From positions 1 through 64,000 of the forward strand of contig JBECKW010000059.1 in the NCBI GenBank assembly GCA_040235505.1: DNA of 64,000 nucleotides, read 5' to 3'. Shown piece after piece: positions 51,795 to 60,533 of the stretch. This DNA is from JBECKW01 sp040235505 (GTDB taxonomy: Bacteria > Desulfobacterota > Desulfobacteria > Desulfobacterales > JAFDDL01). The first letter of the stretch is position 1. Every line of letters begins with the position of its first letter. The notes beneath the pieces were generated by a model. The model saw nothing but the letters and a program-made list of their open reading frames with translations. It was not told the DNA's origin and did no database searches. The position numbers and the translations under genes were made by a program.

Positions 51795-53538
51795 CGAAAG
51801 CCTCTTCTATTTCCTGGAGCCGGTATGTTTTCGCATAATACCCATTCGATGCCATCAACTGGGCATGGGTCCCGGATTCGACAATCCGGCCGTTTCGAAG
51901 AGTGATGATGTGGTCGGCAAAAGAAAGTGCTCCGAGACGGTGAGATGCCATAACGAGGGTTCTGTTACGGTTGTCGGATCGAAGGGCACGGATGATGGCA
52001 TTTCCGGTCTGGGTATCCACCTGGCTGATGGGATCATCGAGAAGCAGGATCGGTGCATCATTCATCAGTGCACGTGCCAGAGTAACGCGTTGCTTCTGTC
52101 CCCCAGAAAGGATGATGCCTTTTTCTCCCACGAGCGTATGGTAAGCCGCGGGAAATTCAGAAACATCATCATGGAGGCTCGCTGCCCGTGATGCGGAAAA
52201 AAGATCGGTGGATAGGTCTGAATGATTCCCCATAAGAATATTCTCACGAATAGTGCCGGCAAACAGAAACGGTTCCTGCGGAACAGCTGCAATGCCGGCC
52301 CTCAGGTCCTGAAGTCTCAGTTTGCGGATATCACATCCATCCAGGAGGATTTCACCTTCGGAAACGTCGTATAGCCGTGGAATCAGATTCAGGAGCGTCG
52401 ATTTCCCGCTGCCGGGGGGACCAACGATGCCAAGCATGTCGCCGGGCTTCAACCAAAAGTCGATTTGATCAAGGACAGGGGCGCTTCCCGCAGGCGCCCC
52501 GGGATAGGAGAATGAGACGCCTCGGAATTCGATGGATCCTTCATTTTTTTTAATCGGCCGCGCATCCGGTGCATCCATAATTTGCGGCCGGGTATCGAAA
52601 ATAACCTGCAGGCGGTCAAGGGAAGCCTTTCCGCGTTGGATCGAGTTCGAGACCCACCCCAATGCCATCATGGGCCAAGTGAGAAGTCCCAGATAGCCGA
52701 TGAACGCGACAAATTCCCCCGGGGTGATGTCCGCAGAAATGGTTTGTCTGCCGCCCAGATAGAGCACCACGGCATTGCTCAAGTTGGTAAAAAAAACCAT
52801 CATTGGGAAAAAGGCGCCGACGATTTTTGCAAGGGACATATTACTGGTAATATATTTTTGTGAAATCTCGGATACTTTTTGAGCCTCCTGCTCTTCACGC
52901 AGATGGGCCTTGATCAGCCGGATGCCGGCAAAACGTTCACGAACTGCCTCGGTCAATTCGGAGAAATCTCCCTGGACTTTTCCATATAGACGATGCATGC
53001 GGCGACTGAAAAAACGCGCACCAAAAACGGTGAAGGGGGCCGGAATCATGGCGAAGATGGTCAATTTGACATTGATATAGGCCATGAAGCACACTGTGGC
53101 GATTCCCAGAACAGTGGCATCCGTGAGCGCCACCAGTCCCATGCCGATGGCCATCCGGATATTCATCAGGTCATTGGTGGCGTGGGCCATGAGATCGCCG
53201 GTTCGCATCGTGTCGAAATATGCCGGCGACAGGGTCTGAAGATGGAAAAGAATACGGTTTCGAAGGCCTTCTTCCACTCGGCGGGACGTGCCGATCAGGC
53301 AGCGACGCCATCCGTAACGAAAACACCCGATCAAAACGCCGGCAAAAAAAATTTTGAGACTCCAAAAGAAAAGCGATTGGCGGTCGGCTGTGAGATAAGT
53401 GACCGCATCGATGGCTTGGCCGATGATGCGGGGAATAATCAACTGAAGAAAGTCGACGATGATCAGGCTCAGGAGTCCGAAGGCGATGATCCATCTGCGT
53501 TCATAAAGGTATGGTTTTAACAGGCCGAGTGTTTTCAA
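51784..53538 (-). CDS. ABC exporter half-transporter, degenerate-site partner
   Basis: The 584-residue half-transporter has six membrane helices, Walker A GPPGSGKST and a canonical signature LSGGQKQR. Walker B ends in LLLLDDPIS, with Asp where the catalytic Glu normally is. The degenerate ATP site of the heterodimer would thus be formed by this Walker A/B and the LSSGE signature of its partner, as in known asymmetric exporters. It is the first of the two genes. Confidence 0.92.
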   Translation of the reverse strand: MKTLGLLKPYLYERRWIIAFGLLSLIIVDFLQLIIPRIIGQAIDAVTYLTADRQSLFFWSLKIFFAGVLIGCFRYGWRRCLIGTSRRVEEGLRNRILFHLQTLSPAYFDTMRTGDLMAHATNDLMNIRMAIGMGLVALTDATVLGIATVCFMAYINVKLTIFAMIPAPFTVFGARFFSRRMHRLYGKVQGDFSELTEAVRERFAGIRLIKAHLREEQEAQKVSEISQKYITSNMSLAKIVGAFFPMMVFFTNLSNAVVLYLGGRQTISADITPGEFVAFIGYLGLLTWPMMALGWVSNSIQRGKASLDRLQVIFDTRPQIMDAPDARPIKKNEGSIEFRGVSFSYPGAPAGSAPVLDQIDFWLKPGDMLGIVGPPGSGKSTLLNLIPRLYDVSEGEILLDGCDIRKLRLQDLRAGIAAVPQEPFLFAGTIRENILMGNHSDLSTDLFSASRAASLHDDVSEFPAAYHTLVGEKGIILSGGQKQRVTLARALMNDAPILLLDDPISQVDTQTGNAIIRALRSDNRNRTLVMASHRLGALSFADHIITLRNGRIVESGTHAQLMASNGYYAKTYRLQEIEEAFDAS

Positions 53539-53726
53539 AAAAGTGGCACCATGGGTTTCAGGTTAAAAGTGTCCATATTTTATGTCCAATGCCGGTTGCT
53601 CCGTCAACAGGTAATTCCGGGCAAACATAAAAATTGTTTTGGCTTGCGGCTCAAATAAAGTAATATCACAGGATAATAGATTTCAGGCTGCCGGGAGATT
53701 ATTGAGAAAAGAGGAAATAAAATAAA

Positions 53727-54896
53727 ATGCGTTATCGAAAACTTGGAAAAACGGGACTCTCTGTTTCCGTGCTCGGATTTGGCGCCATGCGGCTTCCCAT
53801 GGTTGGAAATGACCTCAGCCCGATCGAGCGGTTTGACCCGTCCCGAAAAATCGATGTGGAGGCGTCCCTGGAAATGTTCGAGTATGCCGTTTCAAACGGG
53901 ATCAATTATTTCGACACCGCCTACGTGTATCAGGACGGGCAGAGCGAGATGACGATGGGAAGGGGACTGAAACCCCATCGAGACAAGGTGCTCATTGCCA
54001 CAAAACTGCCCACCATGATCATTCAAAAAACCGAAGAACTGGAAAAATCACTGGAACTGCAACTGGAGAGGCTCGATACGGATTACCTGGATGTCTATCT
54101 GGCGCATTCTTTGAACCGAGCCCTTTGGGAACACATGAAACAGGTCGGCATGCTCAAATTTTTCGACCGTATCAGATCCAGCGGGAAGGTTCGGCATATC
54201 GGATTTTCCTTCCACGATGATGTCCGCGCCTTTAAGGAAATTTTGGACGGCTATGACTGGGAAATCGCTCAAATCCAGTATAACTATTTCGACGAACATC
54301 ACCAGGCCGGAAGGGCGGGGCTCGAATACGCCGCAGAAAAGGGAATTGGGATCGTCATCATGGAACCGATACGAGGGGGCAAACTGGCGGATCCGGTGCC
54401 TGCGAAGATCAAAGAGATATGGAACGAAGCGGATGTGAAAAGAACCCCGGCAGAATGGGCGCTCCAATGGGTTTGGAATCACCCCGAAGTATCTGTTGTC
54501 CTGAGCGGTATGAGCACCATGCAGCAACTCATTGAAAATGTCGCAAGCGCCGACAGGGCGGCATCAGGTGATTTGCCGCCGAAGGATCTCGCGCTTATTC
54601 AAAAAGTGAATGACGTGTACAAAAGCATGGTACCGATCGGCTGTACGGGGTGCGGATACTGTATGCCCTGTCCGTCGGGAGTCAACATCCCCATGTGTTT
54701 TTCGCTCTATAACGATTTTCACGTTTTTAAAGAAGACCGGGAAACAAGCATTATGCTCTACAATTCGCTAATGAGTCCGGATGAACAGGCTTCGGTTTGC
54801 ATTGAATGCGGGGAGTGTGAAGAGAAATGTCCTCAACATATTGATATCCGAGAGAGACTGAAGGCGACCCATGAGGTTCTTCACAAAGAAGGGTAA
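53727..54896 (+). CDS. Aldo/keto reductase with C-terminal 4Fe-4S domain
   Basis: The 389-residue protein has a TIM-barrel AKR domain (LGKTGLSVSVLGFGAMRLPM, NYFDTAYVYQDGQSE, LIATKLP). A C-terminal ferredoxin-like extension has CTGCGYCMPCPSGVNIP and CIECGECEEKCPQHI clusters. Such proteins are common in anaerobes; their substrates and electron partners are mostly unknown. It stands alone, converging on the aminotransferase. Confidence 0.92.
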   Translation: MRYRKLGKTGLSVSVLGFGAMRLPMVGNDLSPIERFDPSRKIDVEASLEMFEYAVSNGINYFDTAYVYQDGQSEMTMGRGLKPHRDKVLIATKLPTMIIQKTEELEKSLELQLERLDTDYLDVYLAHSLNRALWEHMKQVGMLKFFDRIRSSGKVRHIGFSFHDDVRAFKEILDGYDWEIAQIQYNYFDEHHQAGRAGLEYAAEKGIGIVIMEPIRGGKLADPVPAKIKEIWNEADVKRTPAEWALQWVWNHPEVSVVLSGMSTMQQLIENVASADRAASGDLPPKDLALIQKVNDVYKSMVPIGCTGCGYCMPCPSGVNIPMCFSLYNDFHVFKEDRETSIMLYNSLMSPDEQASVCIECGECEEKCPQHIDIRERLKATHEVLHKEG

Positions 54897-54917
54897 AAAC
54901 CCGTGTTGGGTGTTGTA

Positions 54918-56096
54918 TCAGAGACTTTCTCCAATGATAGCGTCCAATATTTTCATCATGGTGTCGATTTCTTCCATGGACACGTTCAAAGCCGGCATGA
55001 AACGAAGAAGTGTGGGGCGCGGAGAATTTAGAAGAAGGCCGGCTGCCAGCGCTTTATCGACAATTTTCGAGGCAATTTCACGTTTCAGATCAATTGCCGC
55101 CAGGAGACCTTTTCCACGAACTTGCCCCAGTTGATGGCGGGCCGAAAGCTGCGCGAGCCTCTCCATGAGACAGGCTCCACGGGATTCGACCGTTGAGAGG
55201 AAACCGGGTGCAAGTACCGCATCCATCACCGCACAACCTGCGGCGGTCATGAGAGGATTTCCGTTAAAGGTCCCCCCCTGGTCGCCATGCTCGAAACAGC
55301 AAACGCTATCCGTGGCCGCCAGGGCCGCCAGCGGAACTCCCCCACCGAGCATTTTTCCCAATGTCATGATATCCGGCAGGATACCGGAATGCTGATATCC
55401 CCAGAGCTTGCCGGTTCGGCCCAGGCCGGTCTGGATTTCATCGACAATCAGAAGAAGCTCCTTTCGGTCTGCAAGCTCCCGTAAGGCCTTCATGAACCCT
55501 ATTTCTGCCGGGATAACTCCGGCCTCGCCCTGAACGGGTTCCAACATCACGGCAACCGTCCGGTCCGTAATCAATTTTTCCACCGATGACAAGTCATTGA
55601 GTTTCGCCTTGGGAAACCCAGGAACCTTTGGTTCGAAAAGATTCTGAAACTGCGGCTTTCCGGAAGCCGACATGGTCGCAAGAGTCCGGCCGTGAAAGGA
55701 ATTTTCGAAAGTAATGATTTCATAAGCGCCGCCCTTGTTCAGCGCTCCCCACTTGCGTGCCAGTTTGATGGCCCCTTCATTGGCTTCAGCACCGGTATTT
55801 GCGAAAAATATACGATGAAAGCAGCTGTTTTGCGTAATGCGAGCGGCAAGGGAAAGGGCGGGTTCGTTATAGAAAGCAGGGCTTGGGGTGATCAGTTTTC
55901 TCGCCTGATCGGAAAGCGCGTCGGCGATAATTGCAGGGCTGTGGCCAAGGCAGTTCACAGCCCACCCCTGAACGAAATCAAGGTATCTGCGTCCCTCGCT
56001 GTCCCATAAAAATGAACCTTGCCCACGAACGAAAACAACAGGCGGACGAGCGGTAATTTCCATCAGGGGCCGGGTGGAATAATCTTCGAATTTCAA
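54918..56096 (-). CDS. Class-III PLP aminotransferase (acetylornithine type)
   Basis: The 392-residue enzyme has the ArgD-like body with FVQGWAVNCLGHSP, NTGAEANEGAIKLARKW, FHGRTLATMSASG, VDEIQTGLGRTGKLW and the PLP lysine in TLGKMLGGG. The open frame extends to 56174, but codons 5-12 of that extension are the terminator hairpin at 56145-56162. A TTG at 56096 gives an N-terminus (KFEDYSTRPLMEITARPPVVF) that fits the family, so it is preferred. It could serve arginine biosynthesis, but no other arg genes are near. Confidence 0.87.
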   Translation of the reverse strand: MKFEDYSTRPLMEITARPPVVFVRGQGSFLWDSEGRRYLDFVQGWAVNCLGHSPAIIADALSDQARKLITPSPAFYNEPALSLAARITQNSCFHRIFFANTGAEANEGAIKLARKWGALNKGGAYEIITFENSFHGRTLATMSASGKPQFQNLFEPKVPGFPKAKLNDLSSVEKLITDRTVAVMLEPVQGEAGVIPAEIGFMKALRELADRKELLLIVDEIQTGLGRTGKLWGYQHSGILPDIMTLGKMLGGGVPLAALAATDSVCCFEHGDQGGTFNGNPLMTAAGCAVMDAVLAPGFLSTVESRGACLMERLAQLSARHQLGQVRGKGLLAAIDLKREIASKIVDKALAAGLLLNSPRPTLLRFMPALNVSMEEIDTMMKILDAIIGESL

Positions 56097-56140
56097 TTGC
56101 GGTACATCCCGGATTTCATCATTGAAAAATGATCCTATGA

Positions 56141-56162
56141 AAAAGAGGGGGAATTCCCCCTC
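56141..56162 (-). terminator. Rho-independent terminator (leftward)
   Basis: GAGGGGGAATTCCCCCTC (56145-56162) is a perfect 18-base palindrome. On the minus strand it is followed by five T. It ends the transcript of the 62-residue gene upstream and excludes the N-terminal extension of the aminotransferase frame. Confidence 0.8.
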
Positions 56163-56216
56163 CTTTTCATCCATTTTATAATCATAGAAATGACTTAAAC
56201 GTTTCGGTGACAGAAT

Positions 56217-56405
56217 CTAAACCCGGCCGCCGAATACGCCGGGTTGTTCCTTACGGTTTTTGACCCATTCCGGGCTACGGGAAAGGGGTTCGCTGTAGGG
56301 ATATGCCTCGATGTCCAGTTGACGATCATGTTCACCTTCACGTATGCGATCACGGCATCCAAGGCGACATTTGCCTGTGATATCTCTTTTTGGAATTCTT
56401 TTCAT
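56217..56405 (-). CDS. 62-residue basic protein with a C-x3-C pair
   Basis: A short gene with an excellent AGGAGG site 8 bases before ATG 56405 and a terminator 55 bases after its stop, hence a complete small transcription unit. The product is charged and has one KCRLGC pair (cysteines at about 13 and 17), an aromatic-proline segment (IEAYPYSEPLSRSPEWVKN) and no membrane segment. No family is recognised. Confidence 0.72.
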   Translation of the reverse strand: MKRIPKRDITGKCRLGCRDRIREGEHDRQLDIEAYPYSEPLSRSPEWVKNRKEQPGVFGGRV

Positions 56406-56495
56406 TATATTATCCTCCTGTTGCAAGGATTTTATCAGGTAATGGATATCGAAAAATGTTTTCGTATTCTGAAAATATACACGAAACAGCATCAG

Positions 56496-57359
56496 TCAAG
56501 GGAAGGGTCGCGAACGAAAGCCGTTTATGAAAAGCGGCTGGTGAAAACGTCCCGCGGTTGTTTTGATCGGCATGATAACTGGAATGCGAGACGTTAGGCA
56601 TAACCGAATTCTGTTTATCAGTAAGTGTGCCCCCACCGGATATCCCGTATGAGAGGCTATTACCTGACATTTTACTGGAAAAAGGAAAAAAATATTTTGC
56701 TGTTGGTCGTTCAGTGATTCAAAATTATCCAACCCTTTTGCGATAACCAGATCCGCATTCCGGTAATGATCTAAAAACTCCCCACTGCAATCATCGATGA
56801 ACGTACCGGGTGAAACAGACCCTTTGTCGATAATTTTCGCTGTTTCATGAAGACCGCATGCCTCTGCGTCATTGATAGTGGCGTTATCAAAAACCGGCTT
56901 ACCATGAACCGCCACCGTCACTTTGGCGGGTAAAAGCTGTTCGATCAAGAGCCGGTCAAAGACAATTTCTCCTGCACGATCGGTAAGATAAAGAATATTA
57001 TTGGCATTTTTTAAGGAATTACGGAATTCTTCACGATTTTCCGGAAAGGGTTCAGTCAAAGCTCTATGAAAAGAGTCCCGAATATTTCTTGTGGTGATCC
57101 TCGTATTTTCCGGGATATTTATCACGTTCCCGGCGATTGCGAAACGGACTGCGGTCATTAGCGGGTCGGAGGCAGATTCAGTTCGTAATTTGAGCTCCGG
57201 TAGAAGGCTCAAGGCCGGTTGAGTGCAACGCTTCCTTTCAGAATGGAAGAGGTCCGTGTGGCCGGCAACTTGTTTCAGCAGACAGTGAAACTGTTGTGCC
57301 AGCACCTGTGGCATTTGATTAAAATCCGCTTCGACCGCAGTTGACATAACGCGGGTCAT
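56496..57359 (-). pseudogene. N-terminally truncated DUF89 (ARMT1-like) protein
   Basis: The 287-codon frame is clearly DUF89 (damage-control phosphatase superfamily): DFNQMPQVLAQQFH, DPLMTAVRFAIAGNVI, YLTDRAGEIVFDRLLIEQL and VIAKGLDNFESL. The usual N-terminal 35-40 residues with the CxxC motif are missing and a stop lies just upstream. The metal-site motif is DRAGE rather than DNAGE. After VKCQVIASHTGYPVGA the tail is unlike the family, as if read in a wrong frame. There is no ribosome-binding site. It is probably a decaying gene. Confidence 0.6.
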
Positions 57360-57390
57360 TTTTTATATATCATTGTATTCATTCACAAAT

Positions 57391-57633
57391 TCAAATGACT
57401 TCAAATTGATGCGGAATGACGATGGCGTTGCGCTTTGCCTCGCCCCGGGTTATTGATCCCGGAACAGTCATCTTTTTACAATTTTCAATTTGCCCATGTG
57501 ATGAATATGGTATATGAAACCTCACTTGTAACCACAGGCCAATATTTTCATTAATAGATAAAGAACGATTTATAAATCGTTTCCAAGATGCAGCGGCCGG
57601 TTTGGATGTATGGGAAACATCAAACATCGGCAA
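57391..57633 (-). pseudogene. Possible PilZ-like remnant
   Basis: An 80-codon leftward frame whose second half (ENIGLWLQVRFHIPYS, then TVPGSITRGEAKRNAIVIPHQFEVI) resembles the strands of a PilZ c-di-GMP-binding domain. The N-terminal RxxxR motif is absent, and there is no ribosome-binding site. The identification is weak. Confidence 0.28.
57564..57581. promoter_or_regulatory. 18-bp perfect palindrome AACGATTTATAAATCGTT
   Basis: A perfect inverted repeat about 75-90 bases upstream of the Sel1-repeat gene. Its AT-rich core contains TATAAA. It is a candidate operator. Confidence 0.5.
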
Positions 57634-57654
57634 AAAAAAAGAGGAGGATATATT

Positions 57655-58332
57655 ATGAAATCAGGTAAAATATTTTCGATTTTTATGTTGTTGGTGTTTG
57701 TATCGATTCCCATTGCATCATATGCCGGCACCCTTGAAGACGGAACCAGCGCCATGGAAAAGGGCGATTATCAAACGGCTTACAAGCTGCTTTATCCGCT
57801 CGCGGAACAAGGCGATGCCACTGCGCAGGACTCTATTGGATCCATGTATTGTGAAGGACTCGGTGTTGAAAAAGACGAAGCCCAGGCCGCAACCTGGTTT
57901 GAAAAGGCCGCTGACCAGGGGTATGCCAAGGCTGAGAATGCATACGGAGCCATGCTGGTCAATGGCGAGGGCGTCGCGCAAGATGAACAGAAGGGAATGT
58001 CTTACATCCTGAAAGCCGCAAGACAGGGGCTCGAGGTTGCACAACGCAATTATTATCAACTGAATTTAGAGGAAGCAAAAAATAGTAATTATGCAGCATT
58101 GCACAATGTCGGATTGATGTGCCTGAGGGGTTGGGGAGGAAATAACGATGCGCATGACTGCATAAAAATATTGGAAGCAGCCGCTCAGAACGGATATATG
58201 AAGTCTGCCAACGTTCTTTCCAAGATTTACGAGACCGGAAAATTCGGTATTGAGAAAGATGCCGAAAAGGCCGCTTTTTGGAAGAATTTTGAGGAAAATC
58301 CACCGCAGGCGGAAGCCCCCGCAGCAAATTAA
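57655..58332 (+). CDS. Exported Sel1-repeat protein
   Basis: The 225-residue protein has a signal peptide (IFSIFMLLVFVSIPIASYAG). About five Sel1-like (TPR-type) repeats follow, for example LAEQGDATAQDSIGSMYCEGLGVEKDEAQAATWFEKAADQGYAKAEN in outline. GAGGAGG lies 8 bases before ATG 57655, so the 15 upstream codons are not used. Sel1 proteins mediate protein-protein contacts in the envelope; the partner is unknown. The gene sits in the low-coding stretch 56200-58950. Confidence 0.87.
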   Translation: MKSGKIFSIFMLLVFVSIPIASYAGTLEDGTSAMEKGDYQTAYKLLYPLAEQGDATAQDSIGSMYCEGLGVEKDEAQAATWFEKAADQGYAKAENAYGAMLVNGEGVAQDEQKGMSYILKAARQGLEVAQRNYYQLNLEEAKNSNYAALHNVGLMCLRGWGGNNDAHDCIKILEAAAQNGYMKSANVLSKIYETGKFGIEKDAEKAAFWKNFEENPPQAEAPAAN

Positions 58333-58389
58333 AGGCGTCCATCCTGAAATCTCACATCAGGGAATATGCTTATCATTTCAATTTCTAAA

Positions 58390-58413
58390 GTGGGGCACAG
58401 GCCTGTGCCCCAC
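58390..58413. repeat. 24-nt perfect palindrome
   Basis: GTGGGGCACAGGCCTGTGCCCCAC is fully self-complementary. It lies 58 bases after the Sel1 stop. No T-tract follows, so it may be a REP-type element or a weak terminator. Confidence 0.6.
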
Positions 58414-58456
58414 CTTGCTCCTCCAGTTACTTCTTTCATAACATCGATATTGATAA

Positions 58457-58552
58457 TTAAAGCTGTCGAGCAAGAAACCTCTTGATCGAGTCGAGCACCC
58501 TTTGGCCGGCCCGCATCGAACCGACGTAGATATTCACATCGTCAGCATACCG
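58457..58552 (-). pseudogene. Group II intron reverse transcriptase fragment
   Basis: About 31 codons encode RYADDVNIYVGSMRAGQRVL and the following helix ending FLARQL. This is the catalytic YADD strand of intron-encoded maturases and the next helix. The rest of the protein is absent, so it cannot be functional. Confidence 0.85.
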
Positions 58553-58905
58553 AGTGAGCCTACTATGCCGTCGGCTGACTTCTGCCAACTCATCCTGGCA
58601 CCTCGAGATGCCGGTAGCACAGGGCAGGTTGACAGATCTCCCCGTGTAATGCGCTTCCACCTTGACGCTTATGCCCGCCGCATTTACGGCCATGCTTTCC
58701 GTCCAGGTATCGGACTTTGAAGATATTTGCCTCCTCATCCAGCATAGCCGCCTCGTATGCGGTTTCTGTTCGTCGGGCCAGCGCTTTGCCTGCGGCTTTC
58801 AGATCCCTCCTCGCGGAGGGCACGCTTGCCATCCGGTTAACACTTTCCCCTGTCGGGCGCGTAGAGGATTTACACCTCCAAGTGGATCCGACATGCCGGG
58901 CGCAC
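58457..58905 (-). mobile_element. Deleted class C-like group II intron
   Basis: On the minus strand the element begins at 58905 with GTGCGCCCGGCATG. It continues with the conserved 5' ribozyme parts (TGGAGGTGTAAATCCTC, GGCAAGCGTG, ATCTGAAAGCCGCAGGCAAA, CCGACGAACAGAAACCGCATA), a pattern like the Oceanobacillus class C intron. After about 350 bases it jumps to the YADD region of the intron reverse transcriptase and then ends. The N-terminal half of the protein and domains V and VI are missing. The 5' end lies 4 bases beyond the T-tract of a terminator hairpin, the insertion preference of class C introns. Confidence 0.85.
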
Positions 58906-58909
58906 AAAC

Positions 58910-58946
58910 AAAAAGGGCCGATCTTTCGAAAGATCGGCCCTTTTTT
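58910..58946. terminator. Strong bidirectional rho-independent terminator
   Basis: GGGCCGATCTTTCGAAAGATCGGCCC (58915-58940) is a perfect 26-base palindrome, flanked by five A on the left and six T on the right. It ends the leftward MFS transcript, whose stop is 40 bases away, and provided the insertion context of the intron. Confidence 0.9.
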
Positions 58947-58979
58947 ATCAGTCAAGAAGCATTTACATGATGTTTATCA

Positions 58980-60248
58980 TTATGAAACGGTGCTGCACTC
59001 CGCGCCTGCATTTCCCCGGTCGTAATCAGGCTTCCTGCCGATGATGAAGAGGCAGATGATGGCGATTATGACAAGACCCACCATGATTTTATATGCCAGA
59101 GCAAGGTCCCCCTGATTGGCATCCATGATGAAGGACATGAAGGGCAGGGCAAAGGCCATCATAACGGCCTGAATTGCCATGATCCAACGGTTTGCTGCCT
59201 GATATTTATCCCTTCCCCATACGTAGGTGGTAATGGACGGATGCAGGTTCGGGGTTCCGCCTGTGACACCGGCGAGACCGATGGCCGCAGTGATGATCAG
59301 CGGGATGTTGTTCTCCGTCATAAAAAGAAGTGCAAAAAGCGCTATCAGGAAGGTTATCGACAGCACTATGGAGGCAATCACTGTGCCGAATTTATCGTCG
59401 ATGACGCCGAGAATAAAACTGATGGGCATGCCCAGCACAGCCGCCACCGCCAGCCAGAATAAATAGATGGTCTGATTGGTACCGGTCCAAGCCAAACGGG
59501 GCACATAAAAGGCCATCATGGCTACAATGCAGAACTGAAGGATACCGAAGGAGATAATAAGCCACCAGGAACCGGCATTGGAAAGGACCTCGCGCAACGG
59601 GATGGACTGGATTTCACCGGTGGACGAAGCGATTTCGCATTCGGAACCGTCGGGATACAGTCCGACATCTTCGGGGGAGGATTTGATAAAAATTGACACC
59701 AGAATCCCCAATAGCAGAACTGCCACTGCGACGCCGATATAAGACTCGGTCAGACCGTAATGATTGACGCCCCAGGTAAGTGTTGCAATCCCCGTTGCCG
59801 TAAAAAGGGGGCAACCTATGGTAATAATGCCGAGTGCACGACCTCTCAACTGGACAAACCAGTTGGTGCACAGCATATAAGCGCCCATCTGAAGAACCAG
59901 GACCAGCAGGCGGACCATGAACAGAGAAATGCTAAACATCACTTTGTTCATTCCGGAAAAAGCCAGTCCGACACATGCAAGGGCCAGAAGTATGATCCCC
60001 GGAATCAGAACCCGTGTTACGCTGAAACGGATCATCAAAGTGCCCACCAGGACGGTGGCCGGGATGACAACGAGAGTCCCCCAAGTGACCGGGTTGGTTA
60101 TCGTGAGGGCGCTCCAGCCGAGCTTTGTATAGTAGGTGGTCAGAACATTGAGGTGGTCGTTCTGGAGCCCTGAGTAAAAGTACATGAGGAAAACCCCAAG
60201 TATCCAGACAGGCAGTGCCCTCTTCCAATAAGCACGATTTTCAAACAT
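58980..60248 (-). CDS. MFS transporter, oxalate/formate-antiporter-like
   Basis: The 422-residue major facilitator has 12 predicted helices. The N-terminal half contains the OxlT-like pattern NWFVQLRGRALGIITIGCP. The central loop reads SPEDVGLYPDG, also typical of monocarboxylate/oxalate-formate type carriers. The C-terminal half carries VIDDKFGT. The exact substrate is not deducible; a carboxylate is likely. It is transcribed alone between its promoter (60438-60465) and the strong terminator at 58910. Confidence 0.85.
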   Translation of the reverse strand: MFENRAYWKRALPVWILGVFLMYFYSGLQNDHLNVLTTYYTKLGWSALTITNPVTWGTLVVIPATVLVGTLMIRFSVTRVLIPGIILLALACVGLAFSGMNKVMFSISLFMVRLLVLVLQMGAYMLCTNWFVQLRGRALGIITIGCPLFTATGIATLTWGVNHYGLTESYIGVAVAVLLLGILVSIFIKSSPEDVGLYPDGSECEIASSTGEIQSIPLREVLSNAGSWWLIISFGILQFCIVAMMAFYVPRLAWTGTNQTIYLFWLAVAAVLGMPISFILGVIDDKFGTVIASIVLSITFLIALFALLFMTENNIPLIITAAIGLAGVTGGTPNLHPSITTYVWGRDKYQAANRWIMAIQAVMMAFALPFMSFIMDANQGDLALAYKIMVGLVIIAIICLFIIGRKPDYDRGNAGAECSTVS

Positions 60249-60437
60249 GTTTTCCCTCCCTTGATCAAAGGTATGTTGTTCTTAATTAGGAACGAATCTG
60301 TTATTAAAGCTCTCTATTCTGCATCGAGTTCATACAGTTGTCCGTCGAATTGAATGCTTGTGCTCCCTTTAAAGCATATTGAAAACGGATTTTGCTGATT
60401 GGAATCGAAATCAGAAATATGACACATCAGCCAGAAA

Positions 60438-60465
60438 ATTACGCAAAAGAAGGAGTGTGTGTCAA
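60438..60465 (-). promoter_or_regulatory. Sigma-70-type promoter for the MFS gene
   Basis: Minus-strand TTGACA (60465-60460), a 16-base spacer and CGTAAT (60443-60438), about 190 bases before the start codon. It lies just after the end of the TRAP operon. Confidence 0.38.
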
Positions 60466-60533
60466 GGCTTTTTTGCCGTATTACCGTTAATATTGGTACG
60501 AATTTACAATATTTAAGGCGAACTCAACATTCT

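Larger units (their letters stand above)
58333..58979. other. Gap with palindrome, group II intron remnant and terminator
   Basis: The 647 bases between the Sel1 gene and the MFS gene contain no intact gene. From left to right they hold a 24-base palindrome (58390), the deleted group II intron (58457-58905, minus strand) and the terminator of the MFS gene (58910-58946). Confidence 0.75.

Noticed and set aside
58553..58955. Open frames on both strands over the group II intron
   Set aside because: The sequence matches conserved ribozyme segments, so the frames are accidental.
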